Shown one piece after another: positions 1 to 8,746 of a stretch of DNA of 64,000 bases. Source of the DNA: Aquabacterium soli (GTDB lineage Bacteria; Pseudomonadota; Gammaproteobacteria; Burkholderiales; Burkholderiaceae_C); the NCBI RefSeq assembly GCF_003933735.1, contig NZ_RSED01000019.1, forward strand, positions 33,131 through 97,130. The letters run 5' to 3'. The notes beneath the pieces are model-generated. The model had not been told where the DNA came from. It made no database searches and worked only from the letters and a program-made list of their open reading frames with translations. The translations under genes were made by a program, and so were the position numbers. The stretch's first letter is position 1. Each line of letters opens with the position of its first letter.

Positions 1-346
1 CATCCCCAGACAGGGCCGCCAGTCGCGCGCCCCACGCATGGCCATCGAAGGCGGGCTCCCACAGGCCCAGAACGTCTGGCAGCTGCGTCACATCGATGAA
101 ATCGGGCTCGACCAGCACACACTGGATCCGCTGGTCGGCCGTGCGCAGGCTGTGGGGCACATAAGGTGGCACCACCCAGGCCGGCACGCTGACAGGGGCC
201 GCGTCGCCCACGGTGATCTGCATGCAGCCCGATTCAGGCGCGTACAGCGTCCAGGCGCCCAGCACCCGCGTGCGCGGTCTGCCCAGAAGGCCCGCGTAGA
301 ACACGATGTCGCTGTCGAACATCAACCGGTTTGCTCCGGTACCCAT
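1..346 (-). CDS. AraC-like regulator, N-terminal part (cut by window edge)
   Basis: An open frame on the minus strand runs from an ATG at 346 to the window edge with no stop (about 115 codons). An AGGAG-type ribosome binding site lies about 6 bases upstream of the ATG. The visible part reads as a cupin-like sensor domain: an AGLLGRPRTRVLGAWTLYAP stretch, then a run rich in V and P, then VPPYVPHSLRT, which resembles the His-containing beta-barrel of AraC-family effector domains. The DNA-binding half would lie outside the window. It is divergent from the carbonic anhydrase gene at 460. The family assignment is an inference from the N-terminal domain only. Confidence 0.55.
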   Translation of the reverse strand, partial: MGTGANRLMFDSDIVFYAGLLGRPRTRVLGAWTLYAPESGCMQITVGDAAPVSVPAWVVPPYVPHSLRTADQRIQCVLVEPDFIDVTQLPDVLGLWEPAFDGHAWGARLAALSGD

Positions 347-459
347 GCCAGTCTCCTGTACTCCGTCAGCGGATCATACCGACGACCAGTTGTTCCAAGA
401 CAGACCGCATCCGCAGGCCGCAACATGCGGGCCGAGGCACGCCAAAGGATGACAAGGCC

Positions 460-1125
460 ATGGACGACATCGATCTACTGCTGGGCAACAACAAGCGCTG
501 GTCGCAGGCCATGCAGCAGCAGGACCCCGCCTTCTTCAGCCGGCTGGCCGGTCAGCAGACGCCTCGCTACCTCTGGATCGGCTGTTCCGACAGCCGGGTG
601 CCGGCCAACGAGATCGTCGGCCTGGCACCGGGCGAGGTCTTCGTGCACCGCAACATCGCGAACCTGATCGTGCACACCGACCTGAACTGCCTGTCGGTGA
701 TCCAGTACGCCATCGACGTGCTCAAGGTTCAGCACGTGATGGTGGTCGGCCACTATGGTTGCGGCGGCGTGCAGGCGGCCCTGCGGGAGTTGCGCGTGGG
801 CCTGGCAGACTACTGGCTGCGCTACCTGGAGGACATCCGCCACATCCACGGCCGGCGGCTGGCGCTCGAGCCCGACGAGACAAGCCAGGCCAACCGCCTG
901 GCCGAGATCAACGTGATCGAGCAGGTATGCAACTTCAGCCGGCTGGAGGTGGTGCGCTCCGCCTGGCAACGGGGCCAACCGGTGTCGGTGCATGGCCTGA
1001 TCTACGGCCTGCACGATGGCGTGCTGCGCAACCTGGGTGCCAGCATGCATGGGCCGCTGGACCTGGTGGCCTGGCGCAAGGCCGCCTTGACGACCTTGTG
1101 GAGCCCCCATCGGCTGGCCGGCTGA
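460..1125 (+). CDS. can: beta-class carbonic anhydrase
   Basis: This 221-residue protein should interconvert CO2 and bicarbonate in the cytoplasm. The zinc-site residues fall at the positions known for the E. coli Can type: Cys42 and Asp44 with Arg46 (CSDSR), then His98 and Cys101 (GHYGCGG). The ATG at 460 is preferred over an in-frame start at 331 because an AAGG-type ribosome binding site precedes it and because the family begins here. It supplies bicarbonate for biosynthesis. It could also support CO2 supply to the RuBisCO encoded at about 22 kb, although it is not linked to that operon. It is divergent from a partial AraC-like regulator and convergent with the esterase gene. Confidence 0.95.
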   Translation: MDDIDLLLGNNKRWSQAMQQQDPAFFSRLAGQQTPRYLWIGCSDSRVPANEIVGLAPGEVFVHRNIANLIVHTDLNCLSVIQYAIDVLKVQHVMVVGHYGCGGVQAALRELRVGLADYWLRYLEDIRHIHGRRLALEPDETSQANRLAEINVIEQVCNFSRLEVVRSAWQRGQPVSVHGLIYGLHDGVLRNLGASMHGPLDLVAWRKAALTTLWSPHRLAG

Positions 1126-1130
1126 AAGCT

Positions 1131-2813
1131 CTACAAGCCCGTGCCCAGCACCGCCACCGTGTCCCACAGCAGGCATTGGTGCCGCAGGTAAGTCGCGCCC
1201 AGTAGCTCCGTGCCGATGCCTTGGGATTTCAGTGTCTGCGTGGCCTGCAACAGCCGGTTGAAGCGCGGCCAGGCCTTCTGACCTGGCACCCCGGGCTGGC
1301 CCGTGGCCGCGAAGCGTCCCCAATAGGCCATCATCTGGGCCGACAAGGCACGTTGTGCCGGCGTGGACACCTCGCGCGGATCCGGGCTGGGGATCGTGGT
1401 CACGATGCGCGTGCCGAACACGAATGGCAACTCGGCAGCGTGGAAGGCCCCCCAGGGCATGAAGGGATCGCTGACGAAGGCTGGCGTGTCCTTCTCCTGA
1501 AACTCGTAGGCATAGGTGGGCACGTGGTCCGACAGCGTGCGCGCCAGCGCCTGGGTCGGGCAGGCGAAGAGGCTGTCCCCCAGCAAGGCCGCAGCCGACA
1601 GATTGGGCGAACCATAGCGGCTGGGGCTGTAGGCATTCAAGACGATGGCACTGGCCAGGGCCGCCACGGGCGACGCATCACCGCCACTGCCCTGCACCAT
1701 CGCCTTGAACTCGGCCTCGGTCATCGGAGAGCCCCGCTTCAACTCGAATGCCAGTGCGATGAACAAGGTGCCCTCGTCCGCGTTGTTGCCCAGCAGCACC
1801 GGCATGCGGTGAAAGCGCCCGTGGCGAAAGGCCTGGCGCGCCTGCTCAGGCAGCACCACGCCGTCGACATGGGGGCTGAACTGCGCCAGAGAGGCCGCGT
1901 TGGCCGCATCGATGGCCGGAGACGCCAGCAAGGCCGTCGCCGCGGACTGGCCACGCAGGCAAGCCAGTTGGCCCGGGCCGGCCGCGCAGCCCAGCTTCTC
2001 GGCATACGCATTGCCCACGGCCAGGGCCTGCGCTCGCGTGGGCTGCACCGACGGGCAGGTGCCGCTCTGGATGATGGCGCGGTGGAACAGCCCCTTGGCC
2101 GTTGGCGACAGCAACTGGTTGCAGACACTGGTGCCGCCCGCCGATTCACCGAACAGCGTGACCCGGCTCGCATCACCGCCGAACCCGGCGATGTTGCGCT
2201 GGACCCAGCGCAGCGCGGCTTGCTGATCCTGCAAGGCGTAGTTGGCGGCCTTGTCCTCGGCCGCCAGCGACTCCAGCGCCAGCGCGCCGAAGATGCCCAG
2301 GCGGTAGTTGACCGTCACCACCACCACGCCCGCTTCCCGCGCCAGCGTGCCCCCGTCGTACTGAGAGCCCGCGCCGTTGATGAACGCGCCGCCGTGAACC
2401 CACACCATCACGGGCAAGGGCTTGGCCATGCTGGCCTGGGGAGGCACATGCACATTGAGATAAAGGCAATCCTCGCTGTTGTTGCCGATGCCTGCGGGCG
2501 GGATCCTGGGATCCTGCATGCACGTGGGGCTGGCTGCCTGGGCCGGTCGTACACCGCTCCAAGCAGCCACCGGCTGAGGCGCTCGCCAGCGCAGTTCACC
2601 CACTGGCGGCGCCGCAAAAGGCACCCCCAGAAAGCGGGTACCGGCCGATGTGGCAGCGCCTTGCAGCGTGCCTGCATCGGTGTGCACCGTCGCGCCAACC
2701 GTGTGTGCAAGTGCGTTGCCCACCAAGCAGACGGACAACAGAACGCCCGGGATGGCCACGCGCAAGGCGTCGCGCTTCGCCAGCGTCGTCAAGCAAGCAG
2801 GGATGAGGGGCAT
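1131..2813 (-). CDS. secreted type-B carboxylesterase (PnbA-like)
   Basis: A 560-residue serine hydrolase of the carboxylesterase/cholinesterase family. Residues 1-36 form a signal peptide (hydrophobic stretch then NALA-H), so the enzyme is probably periplasmic or secreted. The nucleophile elbow is GESAGG with Ser224. The oxyanion loop is VWVHGGAF near 138-144. The acid Glu is probable in NADEGTLF, and His in WGAFHAAELPFVFG near residue 459. This is the complete family layout. Substrate is not evident; related enzymes hydrolyse aliphatic and aromatic esters. The gene ends just after the convergent carbonic anhydrase and has no obvious operon partner. Confidence 0.9.
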   Translation of the reverse strand: MPLIPACLTTLAKRDALRVAIPGVLLSVCLVGNALAHTVGATVHTDAGTLQGAATSAGTRFLGVPFAAPPVGELRWRAPQPVAAWSGVRPAQAASPTCMQDPRIPPAGIGNNSEDCLYLNVHVPPQASMAKPLPVMVWVHGGAFINGAGSQYDGGTLAREAGVVVVTVNYRLGIFGALALESLAAEDKAANYALQDQQAALRWVQRNIAGFGGDASRVTLFGESAGGTSVCNQLLSPTAKGLFHRAIIQSGTCPSVQPTRAQALAVGNAYAEKLGCAAGPGQLACLRGQSAATALLASPAIDAANAASLAQFSPHVDGVVLPEQARQAFRHGRFHRMPVLLGNNADEGTLFIALAFELKRGSPMTEAEFKAMVQGSGGDASPVAALASAIVLNAYSPSRYGSPNLSAAALLGDSLFACPTQALARTLSDHVPTYAYEFQEKDTPAFVSDPFMPWGAFHAAELPFVFGTRIVTTIPSPDPREVSTPAQRALSAQMMAYWGRFAATGQPGVPGQKAWPRFNRLLQATQTLKSQGIGTELLGATYLRHQCLLWDTVAVLGTGL

Positions 2814-2998
2814 GAGGGGTCTTCACATTGAATGAATGGCTCGTCGGACATGGCTGCTTCGTGCAGACACGCCGGCGCGATTCTTCGTGGGAAACCACTC
2901 GCCTTACCGGACATCCCCATGGGCCCTGGAGGGGCAGTGGCGCGCACCCCTCAACCCGGCCACGCCGATCATTCAATTGACCGGCGAAGGCATTGACA

Positions 2999-3907
2999 TC
3001 AAGCGCCGCGGGATTGGATGGCCGCTGTGGCCTGGGCGATCTCGTTGCCGCCCTGCTCTGCCCCGCTGCCCGGCACCTTGTCGCCCTCGCGCGCCGTCAC
3101 GGTGGCGAGTTGCTCGGCCAGGCGCTCCGGTACATCGTCGCCCAGGCCCAGGTGCAGGCCGTGTGTGAGCGTGATGTGTGACGCCGCGAAGGTGCCCGCG
3201 CCAGCGTTCAGGATGGTGCGGTTGGGCGCCGATTCATGTGCCAGCACCAGCATCGCGGGCGTGACGGCCTCGGGCTTGAGCAACTCCAGCATGGCCGGCG
3301 GCAGCAGGCCTTCCGTCATCTGCGTGGCAGCCGTGGGGGCCAGGCAGTTCACGCGGATGTCGCTGCGCGCACCTTCCAGCGACAGCGTCTGCATCAGTCC
3401 CACCAGAGCCATCTTCGCGGCACCGTAGTTGGACTGGCCGAAGTTGCCGAACAGGCCGGACGACGAGGTCGTCATCACGACGCGGCCGTACTTCTGCTCG
3501 GTCATCAAGGGCCACACGGCCTTGGTGCAGTTGACGGCGCCCATCAGGTGCACTTCCAGGACCAGGCGGAAATCGTCCAGCTCCATCTTGGCGAAAGACT
3601 TGTCGCGCAGGATGCCGGCGTTGTTGATCAGGATGTCCACGCGCCCCCAGGCATCGCGGGCCTTGTCGACCATGGCCTGCACCTGGACCAGGTCCGTCAC
3701 GGAGCAGGCAAAGGCGATGGCCTCGCCACCGGTGGCCGTGATCTCGTCGACCACCTTCTGCGCCGGCGATGGCTGCCCGTCACCCCGGTCGATGTCGTTG
3801 ACCAGCACCTTGGCACCACGCTTGGCCAGAGCCAAGGCGTGCTCGCGGCCCAGACCACCACCAGCGCCGGTCACGATGGCCACACGGCCTTTGAAATTCA
3901 GTTCCAT
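2999..3907 (-). CDS. SDR-family NAD(P)-dependent dehydrogenase, MFE-2-like
   Basis: A 302-residue short-chain dehydrogenase. The cofactor motif TGAGGGLG is at residues 13-20, NNAG at 95-98, and the catalytic Ser at 148-150 with Tyr161 and Lys165. The N-terminus (GRVAIVTGAGGGLGREHALA) and the extended C-terminus resemble the 3-hydroxyacyl-CoA dehydrogenase part of peroxisomal multifunctional enzyme type 2 (17-beta-HSD4), which acts in beta-oxidation or steroid-like metabolism. It stands alone between the esterase and a PEP-CTERM gene. The precise substrate cannot be read from the sequence. Confidence 0.85.
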   Translation of the reverse strand: MELNFKGRVAIVTGAGGGLGREHALALAKRGAKVLVNDIDRGDGQPSPAQKVVDEITATGGEAIAFACSVTDLVQVQAMVDKARDAWGRVDILINNAGILRDKSFAKMELDDFRLVLEVHLMGAVNCTKAVWPLMTEQKYGRVVMTTSSSGLFGNFGQSNYGAAKMALVGLMQTLSLEGARSDIRVNCLAPTAATQMTEGLLPPAMLELLKPEAVTPAMLVLAHESAPNRTILNAGAGTFAASHITLTHGLHLGLGDDVPERLAEQLATVTAREGDKVPGSGAEQGGNEIAQATAAIQSRGA

Positions 3908-4241
3908 GCTTCAAATCCTGCGGGCTGGAGCGCCCAAAAACAAATCACACATGAGGATACAACGCGTGGGCACAGCGTGAATTCCGCTGCGCAGGACCAG
4001 GGCCAAAAGCACGCGCGTAAGGCAGCGCCTACAGCGTGTAGGCCGTTTCGGACCCCGCGTACGGGATTCTCCGGTGGGGGCAACACTTCTACACTTTTGA
4101 AACAGACAGGTGTCCCCAGAGGCGTAGTTGCTGACTGAACGGCCCATGTCGGATTGAACACAAGAGCGGCATCAGCTGCCATGAAGACATGGGGTGGGCA
4201 TATTGCCCGGCTTTCATCACACAACCTGCCAAGGAACATCC
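3908..4241. other. intergenic region of 334 bases upstream of a PEP-CTERM gene
   Basis: This gap separates the minus-strand SDR gene from the plus-strand PEP-CTERM gene and should carry both promoters. Apart from the GG/GC element noted separately at 4192-4206 I see no convincing gene. The short frames here lack a ribosome binding site and recognisable sequence. Confidence 0.5.
4192..4206 (+). promoter_or_regulatory. possible sigma-54-like -24/-12 element
   Basis: The sequence GGG-N8-TTGC has GG and GC spaced as in RpoN promoters (consensus TGG...TTGC) and lies 36 bases upstream of the ATG of the PEP-CTERM gene. It also contains a small dyad, GGGCA-TAT-TGCCC. A similar element stands 34 bases upstream of the PEP-CTERM gene at 26000. 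PEP-CTERM genes in Zoogloea-type bacteria are known to depend on RpoN and PrsK/PrsR. The match to consensus is imperfect, so this is a hypothesis. Confidence 0.35.
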
Positions 4242-4733
4242 ATGAAATTTTCTGTCCGCCAACTCGCAGCCGCTGCCCTGATGGCTGTTGGTTCCATCAG
4301 CGCCATCGCAGCCCCTGTGGGCAATCTGGGCCTGAACCCCAGCTACGCTGAAATCACCGGCTACGGCACCCAGTTCGGCACGGTCACCTTCAGCTACGCC
4401 TTCACGCTGGATTCGGCAACCGACCTGTCCAATCTGTTCGGCAGCCTCAAGGCCACCGACGAGTCGTCCATCCTGGTCACGCTGAGCGGCCCCACCTCCT
4501 ACTCGGCCACCATCACCCCCACACTGACGACCCCCCAGTCGTTCTCCTTCAATAACCTGGCTGATGGTGCTTACACCCTGTCGTTCGTGGCCACCCCCAC
4601 CGTGGCCACGTTCGCTGCCTACGGCGGCTTTGCCACGACCGTGGCCGCTGTGCCGGAGCCCGAGTCGCTGGCCTTGATGCTGGCTGGCCTGGGTGTCGTG
4701 GGCACCATTGCACGCCGCCGCTCGCGCGCCTGA
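4242..4733 (+). CDS. PEP-CTERM sorting domain protein (small)
   Basis: A 163-residue exported protein. Residues 1-23 form a signal peptide (MKFSVRQLAAAALMAVG...). The middle is Ser/Thr-rich and beta-rich with no recognised enzyme domain. The C-terminus is a complete PEP-CTERM tripartite signal: VPEPESLALMLAGLGVVG, a membrane helix, then RRRSRA. Such proteins are processed by exosortase and are typical of exopolysaccharide-forming Gram-negative bacteria. The ATG at 4242 follows AAGGA at the right distance. It is a single-gene unit with its own terminator. Two unrelated-in-body PEP-CTERM proteins lie at 26000 and 27126; the exosortase itself is not in this window. Confidence 0.9.
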   Translation: MKFSVRQLAAAALMAVGSISAIAAPVGNLGLNPSYAEITGYGTQFGTVTFSYAFTLDSATDLSNLFGSLKATDESSILVTLSGPTSYSATITPTLTTPQSFSFNNLADGAYTLSFVATPTVATFAAYGGFATTVAAVPEPESLALMLAGLGVVGTIARRRSRA

Positions 4734-4748
4734 TCGAGCCCATTCCTT

Positions 4749-4776
4749 CAGGGGCCCTTCGGGGCCCTTTCTCTTG
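4749..4776 (+). terminator. rho-independent terminator after the PEP-CTERM gene
   Basis: A GGGCCC-TTCG-GGGCCC hairpin with a UUCG tetraloop is followed by TTTCTCTT, 15 bases after the stop codon. Confidence 0.8.
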
Positions 4777-4931
4777 GCAAGGACCACACATGGGTCCTGG
4801 CATAACGGGTGCTCCCTCAAGCACCAGCGGAGAAAAGCGCAACGACAGCGCCAACTGCTTGGCGGGCGCCGCATGCAGACCGTGCTGTCGTTGTGACTTT
4901 CGTGGCTTGACGCCCCATCGAACCCCATCAC

Positions 4932-6590
4932 ATGCAGCCGTCTTCAGAAAAACCGGCCATCACAGGCTCTGACGCCCCCGGCGTGCATTCCGCTGACGCG
5001 GGCACCAGCGCGATCCAGGATCACAAATCCGACATCTTCTTCGCAGCGATCGAAACCACGCGCATGCCCATGCTGGTCACCGATCCGCGCCAGCCGGACA
5101 ACCCGATCGTGTTCGCCAACCGGGCCTTCATGTCGATGACCGGCTACTCAGCTGAAGAGGTGCAGGGGCACAACTGCCGATTCCTGCAGGGCCCGGAGAC
5201 CAATCCCGACACCATCGCCGAGATCCGTGAAGCCATCGAAGATCGGCGCGAGGTGACGACTGAGATCCTCAACTACCGCAAGGATGGCTCCACGTTCTGG
5301 AACGCCTTGTTCGTCTCGCCGGTGTATGACGAGCACCAGAATCTGGTCTATTTCTTTGCTTCTCAGCTCGATGTCAGCCGCCGGCGCGATGCCGAACTGG
5401 CCTTGTCGCGCGCGCAACGCATGGAAGCCCTGGGGCAGTTGACGGGTGGGATCTCCCACGATTTCAACAACCTGCTGCAGGTGATTTCGGGGCATCTGGA
5501 CATCCTGCGCATGAACTTCGAGCGCGATGAGATCAATCCCGCCCTGGCCAAGAGAAGTGTCCAGGCGGCGCGCAATGCCGTGGTGAAGGCCGCCACCCTG
5601 ACGCAGCAGTTGCTGGCTTTCTCACGCAAACAGCACCTGGAGGGGCGCCCTGTCAACCTCAATGCGGTGACCACCGGCATCACGGACCTGGTTCGCGAGA
5701 CCCTGGGGCCGGGCATCACACTGCAGACCGTGCTGGCCCCCGACCTTCCCAACTGCCGCGTCGATCCCAGCCAGTTGGAGATGTCACTGCTGAACATCCT
5801 GGTCAACGCACGAGACGCCCTGCCGGAAGGCGGCAAGGTGGTGATCGAGACCAAGACGGTGTCCGTCACCCCGGAAGACCTCAGCGCCTTTTCCGGCCTG
5901 CGGCCGGGCCGGTACGTGGCCGTGTCCATCACCGACAACGGCGTGGGCATTCCGGCGGACATCATCGACCGGGTCATGGACCCCTTCTTCACCACCAAGG
6001 AAGAGGGCAAGGGCACAGGCCTGGGCCTGTCGATGGTCTATGGCTTTGCCAAGCAATCCAGTGGCCAGGCATCGATCTATTCCGAGGTGGGGCAAGGCAC
6101 GACCGTGCGCATGTACTTTCCGGTGACGGAAGACGCCCCGAGGCTTCGGGAAGTCATGAAACCCACCGGGCGCCATGGCGGCCAGGAAATGATCATGGTG
6201 GTGGACGACCGCCCCGAAGTGGCCCACCTAGCCCGGGACATGCTCGAATCCCTGGGCTACCGGACCGTGGTGGCCGGCAGTGGCGTGGAGGCCTTGGCCT
6301 GGTTCCAGCAGCCCGGCAACATGGGGCTTGCTGACCTGCTGTTCTCCGACATCATCATGCCCGGCGGCATCAACGGTTTCATGCTGGCTCGAGAGATCCG
6401 ACAGCTTCGTCCTGACATCCGAGTGCTGCTCACCACCGGCTATGCGGGTGGTGAGAACGCCCACCTCAGCGACAACAGCGAGTTCGAGGTGTTGAGAAAA
6501 CCCTACACCCTGGACGAGTTGGCCCGCAAGGTCCGGACGGTGCTGGACACGGCCGTCTACCTGGCATGCGGCCCAGACAAGGCGCCATGA
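4932..6590 (+). CDS. LOV-domain blue-light histidine kinase with C-terminal receiver
   Basis: A 552-residue soluble hybrid kinase. Residues 35-150 form a LOV-type PAS domain with the flavin-binding motif GHNCRFLQG, where Cys82 is the adduct cysteine. The chromophore-contact residues Asn114 (NYRKDGS), Asn124 (FWNALF) and Gln145 are present. A HisKA domain follows with His176 (GGISHDFNN), then a HATPase domain (N box near 291, DNGVGIP, GTGLGLSMVYG), then a receiver domain with Asp473 (LLFSDIIMPGG). No membrane segment is present. The order LOV-HisKA-HATPase-REC matches the light-regulated kinase known from Pseudomonas syringae. The output target is unknown: no partner regulator is adjacent, and a CMD-family gene follows on the other strand. 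No strong ribosome binding site precedes the ATG. Confidence 0.93.
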   Translation: MQPSSEKPAITGSDAPGVHSADAGTSAIQDHKSDIFFAAIETTRMPMLVTDPRQPDNPIVFANRAFMSMTGYSAEEVQGHNCRFLQGPETNPDTIAEIREAIEDRREVTTEILNYRKDGSTFWNALFVSPVYDEHQNLVYFFASQLDVSRRRDAELALSRAQRMEALGQLTGGISHDFNNLLQVISGHLDILRMNFERDEINPALAKRSVQAARNAVVKAATLTQQLLAFSRKQHLEGRPVNLNAVTTGITDLVRETLGPGITLQTVLAPDLPNCRVDPSQLEMSLLNILVNARDALPEGGKVVIETKTVSVTPEDLSAFSGLRPGRYVAVSITDNGVGIPADIIDRVMDPFFTTKEEGKGTGLGLSMVYGFAKQSSGQASIYSEVGQGTTVRMYFPVTEDAPRLREVMKPTGRHGGQEMIMVVDDRPEVAHLARDMLESLGYRTVVAGSGVEALAWFQQPGNMGLADLLFSDIIMPGGINGFMLAREIRQLRPDIRVLLTTGYAGGENAHLSDNSEFEVLRKPYTLDELARKVRTVLDTAVYLACGPDKAP

Positions 6591-6620
6591 GCCTCACAGG
6601 CAAAGGGGCCGAGGCCCCGC

Positions 6621-7187
6621 TCAATCCCGCTCGGGCACCGGCACGTTGAACCCATTGAGCGTGACCGACACCAGCGCGTACAGGCCAATCAGGTAGATCA
6701 GCTCATTCATGCCGTGCTGGCCGAACGTGGACACGCCAAGCCGGTACAGCGGCTCTGGCAGGACACCGCCCCGGCTCAAGGCGAAGGCCACGTCATAGGC
6801 CACGCTTTCCTGCTCGCTCAGGTCGTCCGGCTTGAGTTCGGCCGTGAGCGTGGCCAGCCGCTGGGGCGTCATCCCCTCGCGCTCTGCCACTGCGATGTGC
6901 GCGTAGATTTCGTAGGCGGCCTTGTAGCGCGCCCCCACCACCAGGATGACCACCTGCCGCACCGGGTCAGGCAGCACCGCCTTGGCGGTCATCGCGAGCG
7001 TGAGGTCCCACACGGCCTTGCCGATGACCGGCTCATGCAGCCACGGGTTCCACGGCCCCATCAGCGCACCGTCCTCACGCTGCGCAATGAAGGCGTTGAA
7101 GTTGCTGGAGATGCCGCGACGCATGTCCTCGTACAGAGGCCGTTGTTCGGGGGATAGATCCTCGGGGGCGATCAGAGGCAGGCGCAT
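6621..7187 (-). CDS. carboxymuconolactone decarboxylase-family protein lacking the catalytic cysteines
   Basis: A 188-residue all-helical protein of the CMD/AhpD superfamily, recognised by the pattern LPDPVRQVVILVVGARYKAAYE followed by IYAHIAVAEREG. AhpD-like enzymes have a CxxC in the helix before the conserved His. Here the equivalent stretch is AAYEIYAHIAVA, with the His but no cysteine, so a peroxidase-type reaction is unlikely. A decarboxylase/isomerase role or a non-catalytic role is open. AAGGA stands 8 bases before the ATG. It is convergent with the LOV kinase and has no operon partner. Confidence 0.8.
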   Translation of the reverse strand: MRLPLIAPEDLSPEQRPLYEDMRRGISSNFNAFIAQREDGALMGPWNPWLHEPVIGKAVWDLTLAMTAKAVLPDPVRQVVILVVGARYKAAYEIYAHIAVAEREGMTPQRLATLTAELKPDDLSEQESVAYDVAFALSRGGVLPEPLYRLGVSTFGQHGMNELIYLIGLYALVSVTLNGFNVPVPERD

Positions 7188-7374
7188 GGGGTGATCCTTG
7201 TCGTGTACGAAAACAGGATCACCATAACCACCGCGTCATGGCTGCTTTGGCAGCAGGGTCAGGCAACACGACATGTTGTCATGCACCGTTCATGGAGCGC
7301 GCAACGGCATGCGCTGGGCTCCGTCCAAAGACAGGGGTTTTGGTCTGCACACCTTGAACCTCTTTTCAGAGGCT

Positions 7375-7464
7375 TGGCGGAAGCGGTGAGATTCGAACTC
7401 ACGGAGGGCGCAAACCCTCGCCGGTTTTCAAGACCGGTGCCTTAAACCGCTCGGCCACGCTTCC
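7375..7464 (-). tRNA. tRNA-Ser (anticodon UGA)
   Basis: A 90-base gene read from 7464 to 7375. The acceptor stem GGAAGCG pairs with CGCTTCC and CCA is encoded. The D arm is GGCCGAGCGGTT, the anticodon stem-loop is CCGGT-CTTGAAA-ACCGG with anticodon TGA, a long variable arm of serine type follows, and the T arm is GTTCGAATC. Confidence 0.97.
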
Positions 7465-7505
7465 CAAGCAGCAGGCCGACAGTATAAGTGGCCCGCCACA
7501 CGTTT

Positions 7506-7859
7506 TCAGAGCTGGACGATGGCTTGAAAGCCGCCATAGATCATCCGTTGCCCGTCAAACACCATGGGGTTGTGCGCCGGATCCAGGGCGGGATCCTCCA
7601 TCGCGGCCTTCATGCCCTTGTCGCGCACTTCTTTCGAGGGCCAGGTGATCCATGAAAAGACCACAGCCTCGTCGTCCTTGCGCTGCACGGCCATCGGGAA
7701 GGACGTGACCTTGCCATCGGGCACGTCATCGGCCCAGCACTCGACCACGCTGAGCGCCCCTTGGGCCTTGAACACATGGGCGGCCTTGTCCGCCATCTGG
7801 CGGTAGGCCTCGCGGTTGGCCGTGGGCACGGCCAGAACGAATCCGTCTACGTAATCCAT
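7506..7859 (-). CDS. DUF1428 family protein (YbaA-like)
   Basis: A 117-residue protein with the DUF1428 hallmarks: MDYVDGFVLAVPTANREAYR at the start, VECWADDVPDGKVTSFPMAV, then FSWITWPSKEVRD and DGQRMIYGGF at the end. The fold is a ferredoxin-like dimeric barrel and the function of the family is not established. The ATG at 7859 is preferred over in-frame upstream starts because the family begins with this M-D-Y-V-D and GAGCGCTCC-type sequence precedes it. It lies between tRNA-Ser and apaH, all on the same strand, but the gap to apaH (62 bases) leaves co-transcription open. Confidence 0.88.
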   Translation of the reverse strand: MDYVDGFVLAVPTANREAYRQMADKAAHVFKAQGALSVVECWADDVPDGKVTSFPMAVQRKDDEAVVFSWITWPSKEVRDKGMKAAMEDPALDPAHNPMVFDGQRMIYGGFQAIVQL

Positions 7860-7921
7860 CGAGCGCTCCTGGTTGTGGTGGGGGCGCTGCGATGATCGTC
7901 CGGTTTTCAAAGCCCTGCGCC

Positions 7922-8746
7922 TTACCCAGGCTTGCGCGCCTGCTCGCAAGGGACCTGGATCACCTCCCGTCCACCGCCCTCGAGCAGGCGCACGGCGGTG
8001 AGCTCGCCGCCCCACACGCACCCGGTGTCCAGCGACAGCAAGTCATCGCGGTTGATCAGCCCCAGCGTGGACCAATGCCCGAACGCCACCGATGCCGACG
8101 CCGTGCGCCGCCCCGGCACCTCGAACCAGGGCATGTACCCTTCAGGTGAGCCGCCCGCGCCTTCCTTGGTCGCGAACTCCATCGTGCCATCGGCCGCACA
8201 GAAGCGCAGGCGCGTCAGGCTGTTGATCACACAGCGCCAACGGTCTGCGCCCTGCAACGCCTCGTCCCAGCGGGCCGGCTCGTTGCCATACATGCGCGGC
8301 AGAAACTCAGCCAGGTCCGGCCCCTGCAGCACGGCCTCCACCTCGTTGGCCAGCGCCAACGCCTGGGCCACATCCCATTGCGGCACCACACCAGCGTGCA
8401 CCATCAGCCACCCATGCGCATGCACCGCCAGCCGGCGATGGCGCAGCCAGTTCAGCCAGTCATCACGGTCAGGCGCATCCAGGATGGGGGCCACGGTGTC
8501 GCCCTTGTGCAGCTTGCGCACACCATGTGCCACGGCCAGCAGGTGCAGGTCGTGGTTGCCCAGCAGGCAGGTGGCGGCGCCTTCGAGCCCGCGCAGGCGG
8601 CGCAGCACACCCAGCGAGTCCGGGCCCCGGTTGACCAGGTCACCCAGCACGTAGAGGTGGTCGCGCGAGGGCGAAAACTCGACGGTGCGCAGCAGCCGAT
8701 CGAGCGGGTCGCAGCAGCCCTGCAGGTCTCCGAGCAGATAGATCAT
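7922..8746 (-). CDS. apaH: symmetrical diadenosine tetraphosphatase
   Basis: A 274-residue calcineurin-type phosphoesterase that splits Ap4A into two ADP and also removes Np4 caps from RNA. The metal-binding motifs are all visible in order: GDLQG (6-10), GDLVNRGPDS near 36, GNHDLHLLA near 63 and MVHAGVVPQWD near 115, with GHWSTLG and SLDTGCVWGGELTA near the end. Length is that of the family. It is divergent from the pirin gene across 170 bases. Confidence 0.96.
   Translation of the reverse strand: MIYLLGDLQGCCDPLDRLLRTVEFSPSRDHLYVLGDLVNRGPDSLGVLRRLRGLEGAATCLLGNHDLHLLAVAHGVRKLHKGDTVAPILDAPDRDDWLNWLRHRRLAVHAHGWLMVHAGVVPQWDVAQALALANEVEAVLQGPDLAEFLPRMYGNEPARWDEALQGADRWRCVINSLTRLRFCAADGTMEFATKEGAGGSPEGYMPWFEVPGRRTASASVAFGHWSTLGLINRDDLLSLDTGCVWGGELTAVRLLEGGGREVIQVPCEQARKPG

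Noticed and set aside
6605..6618. GGGGC-CGAG-GCCCC hairpin between the LOV kinase and CMD gene
   Set aside because: Small loop and no T-run; too weak to annotate as terminator.
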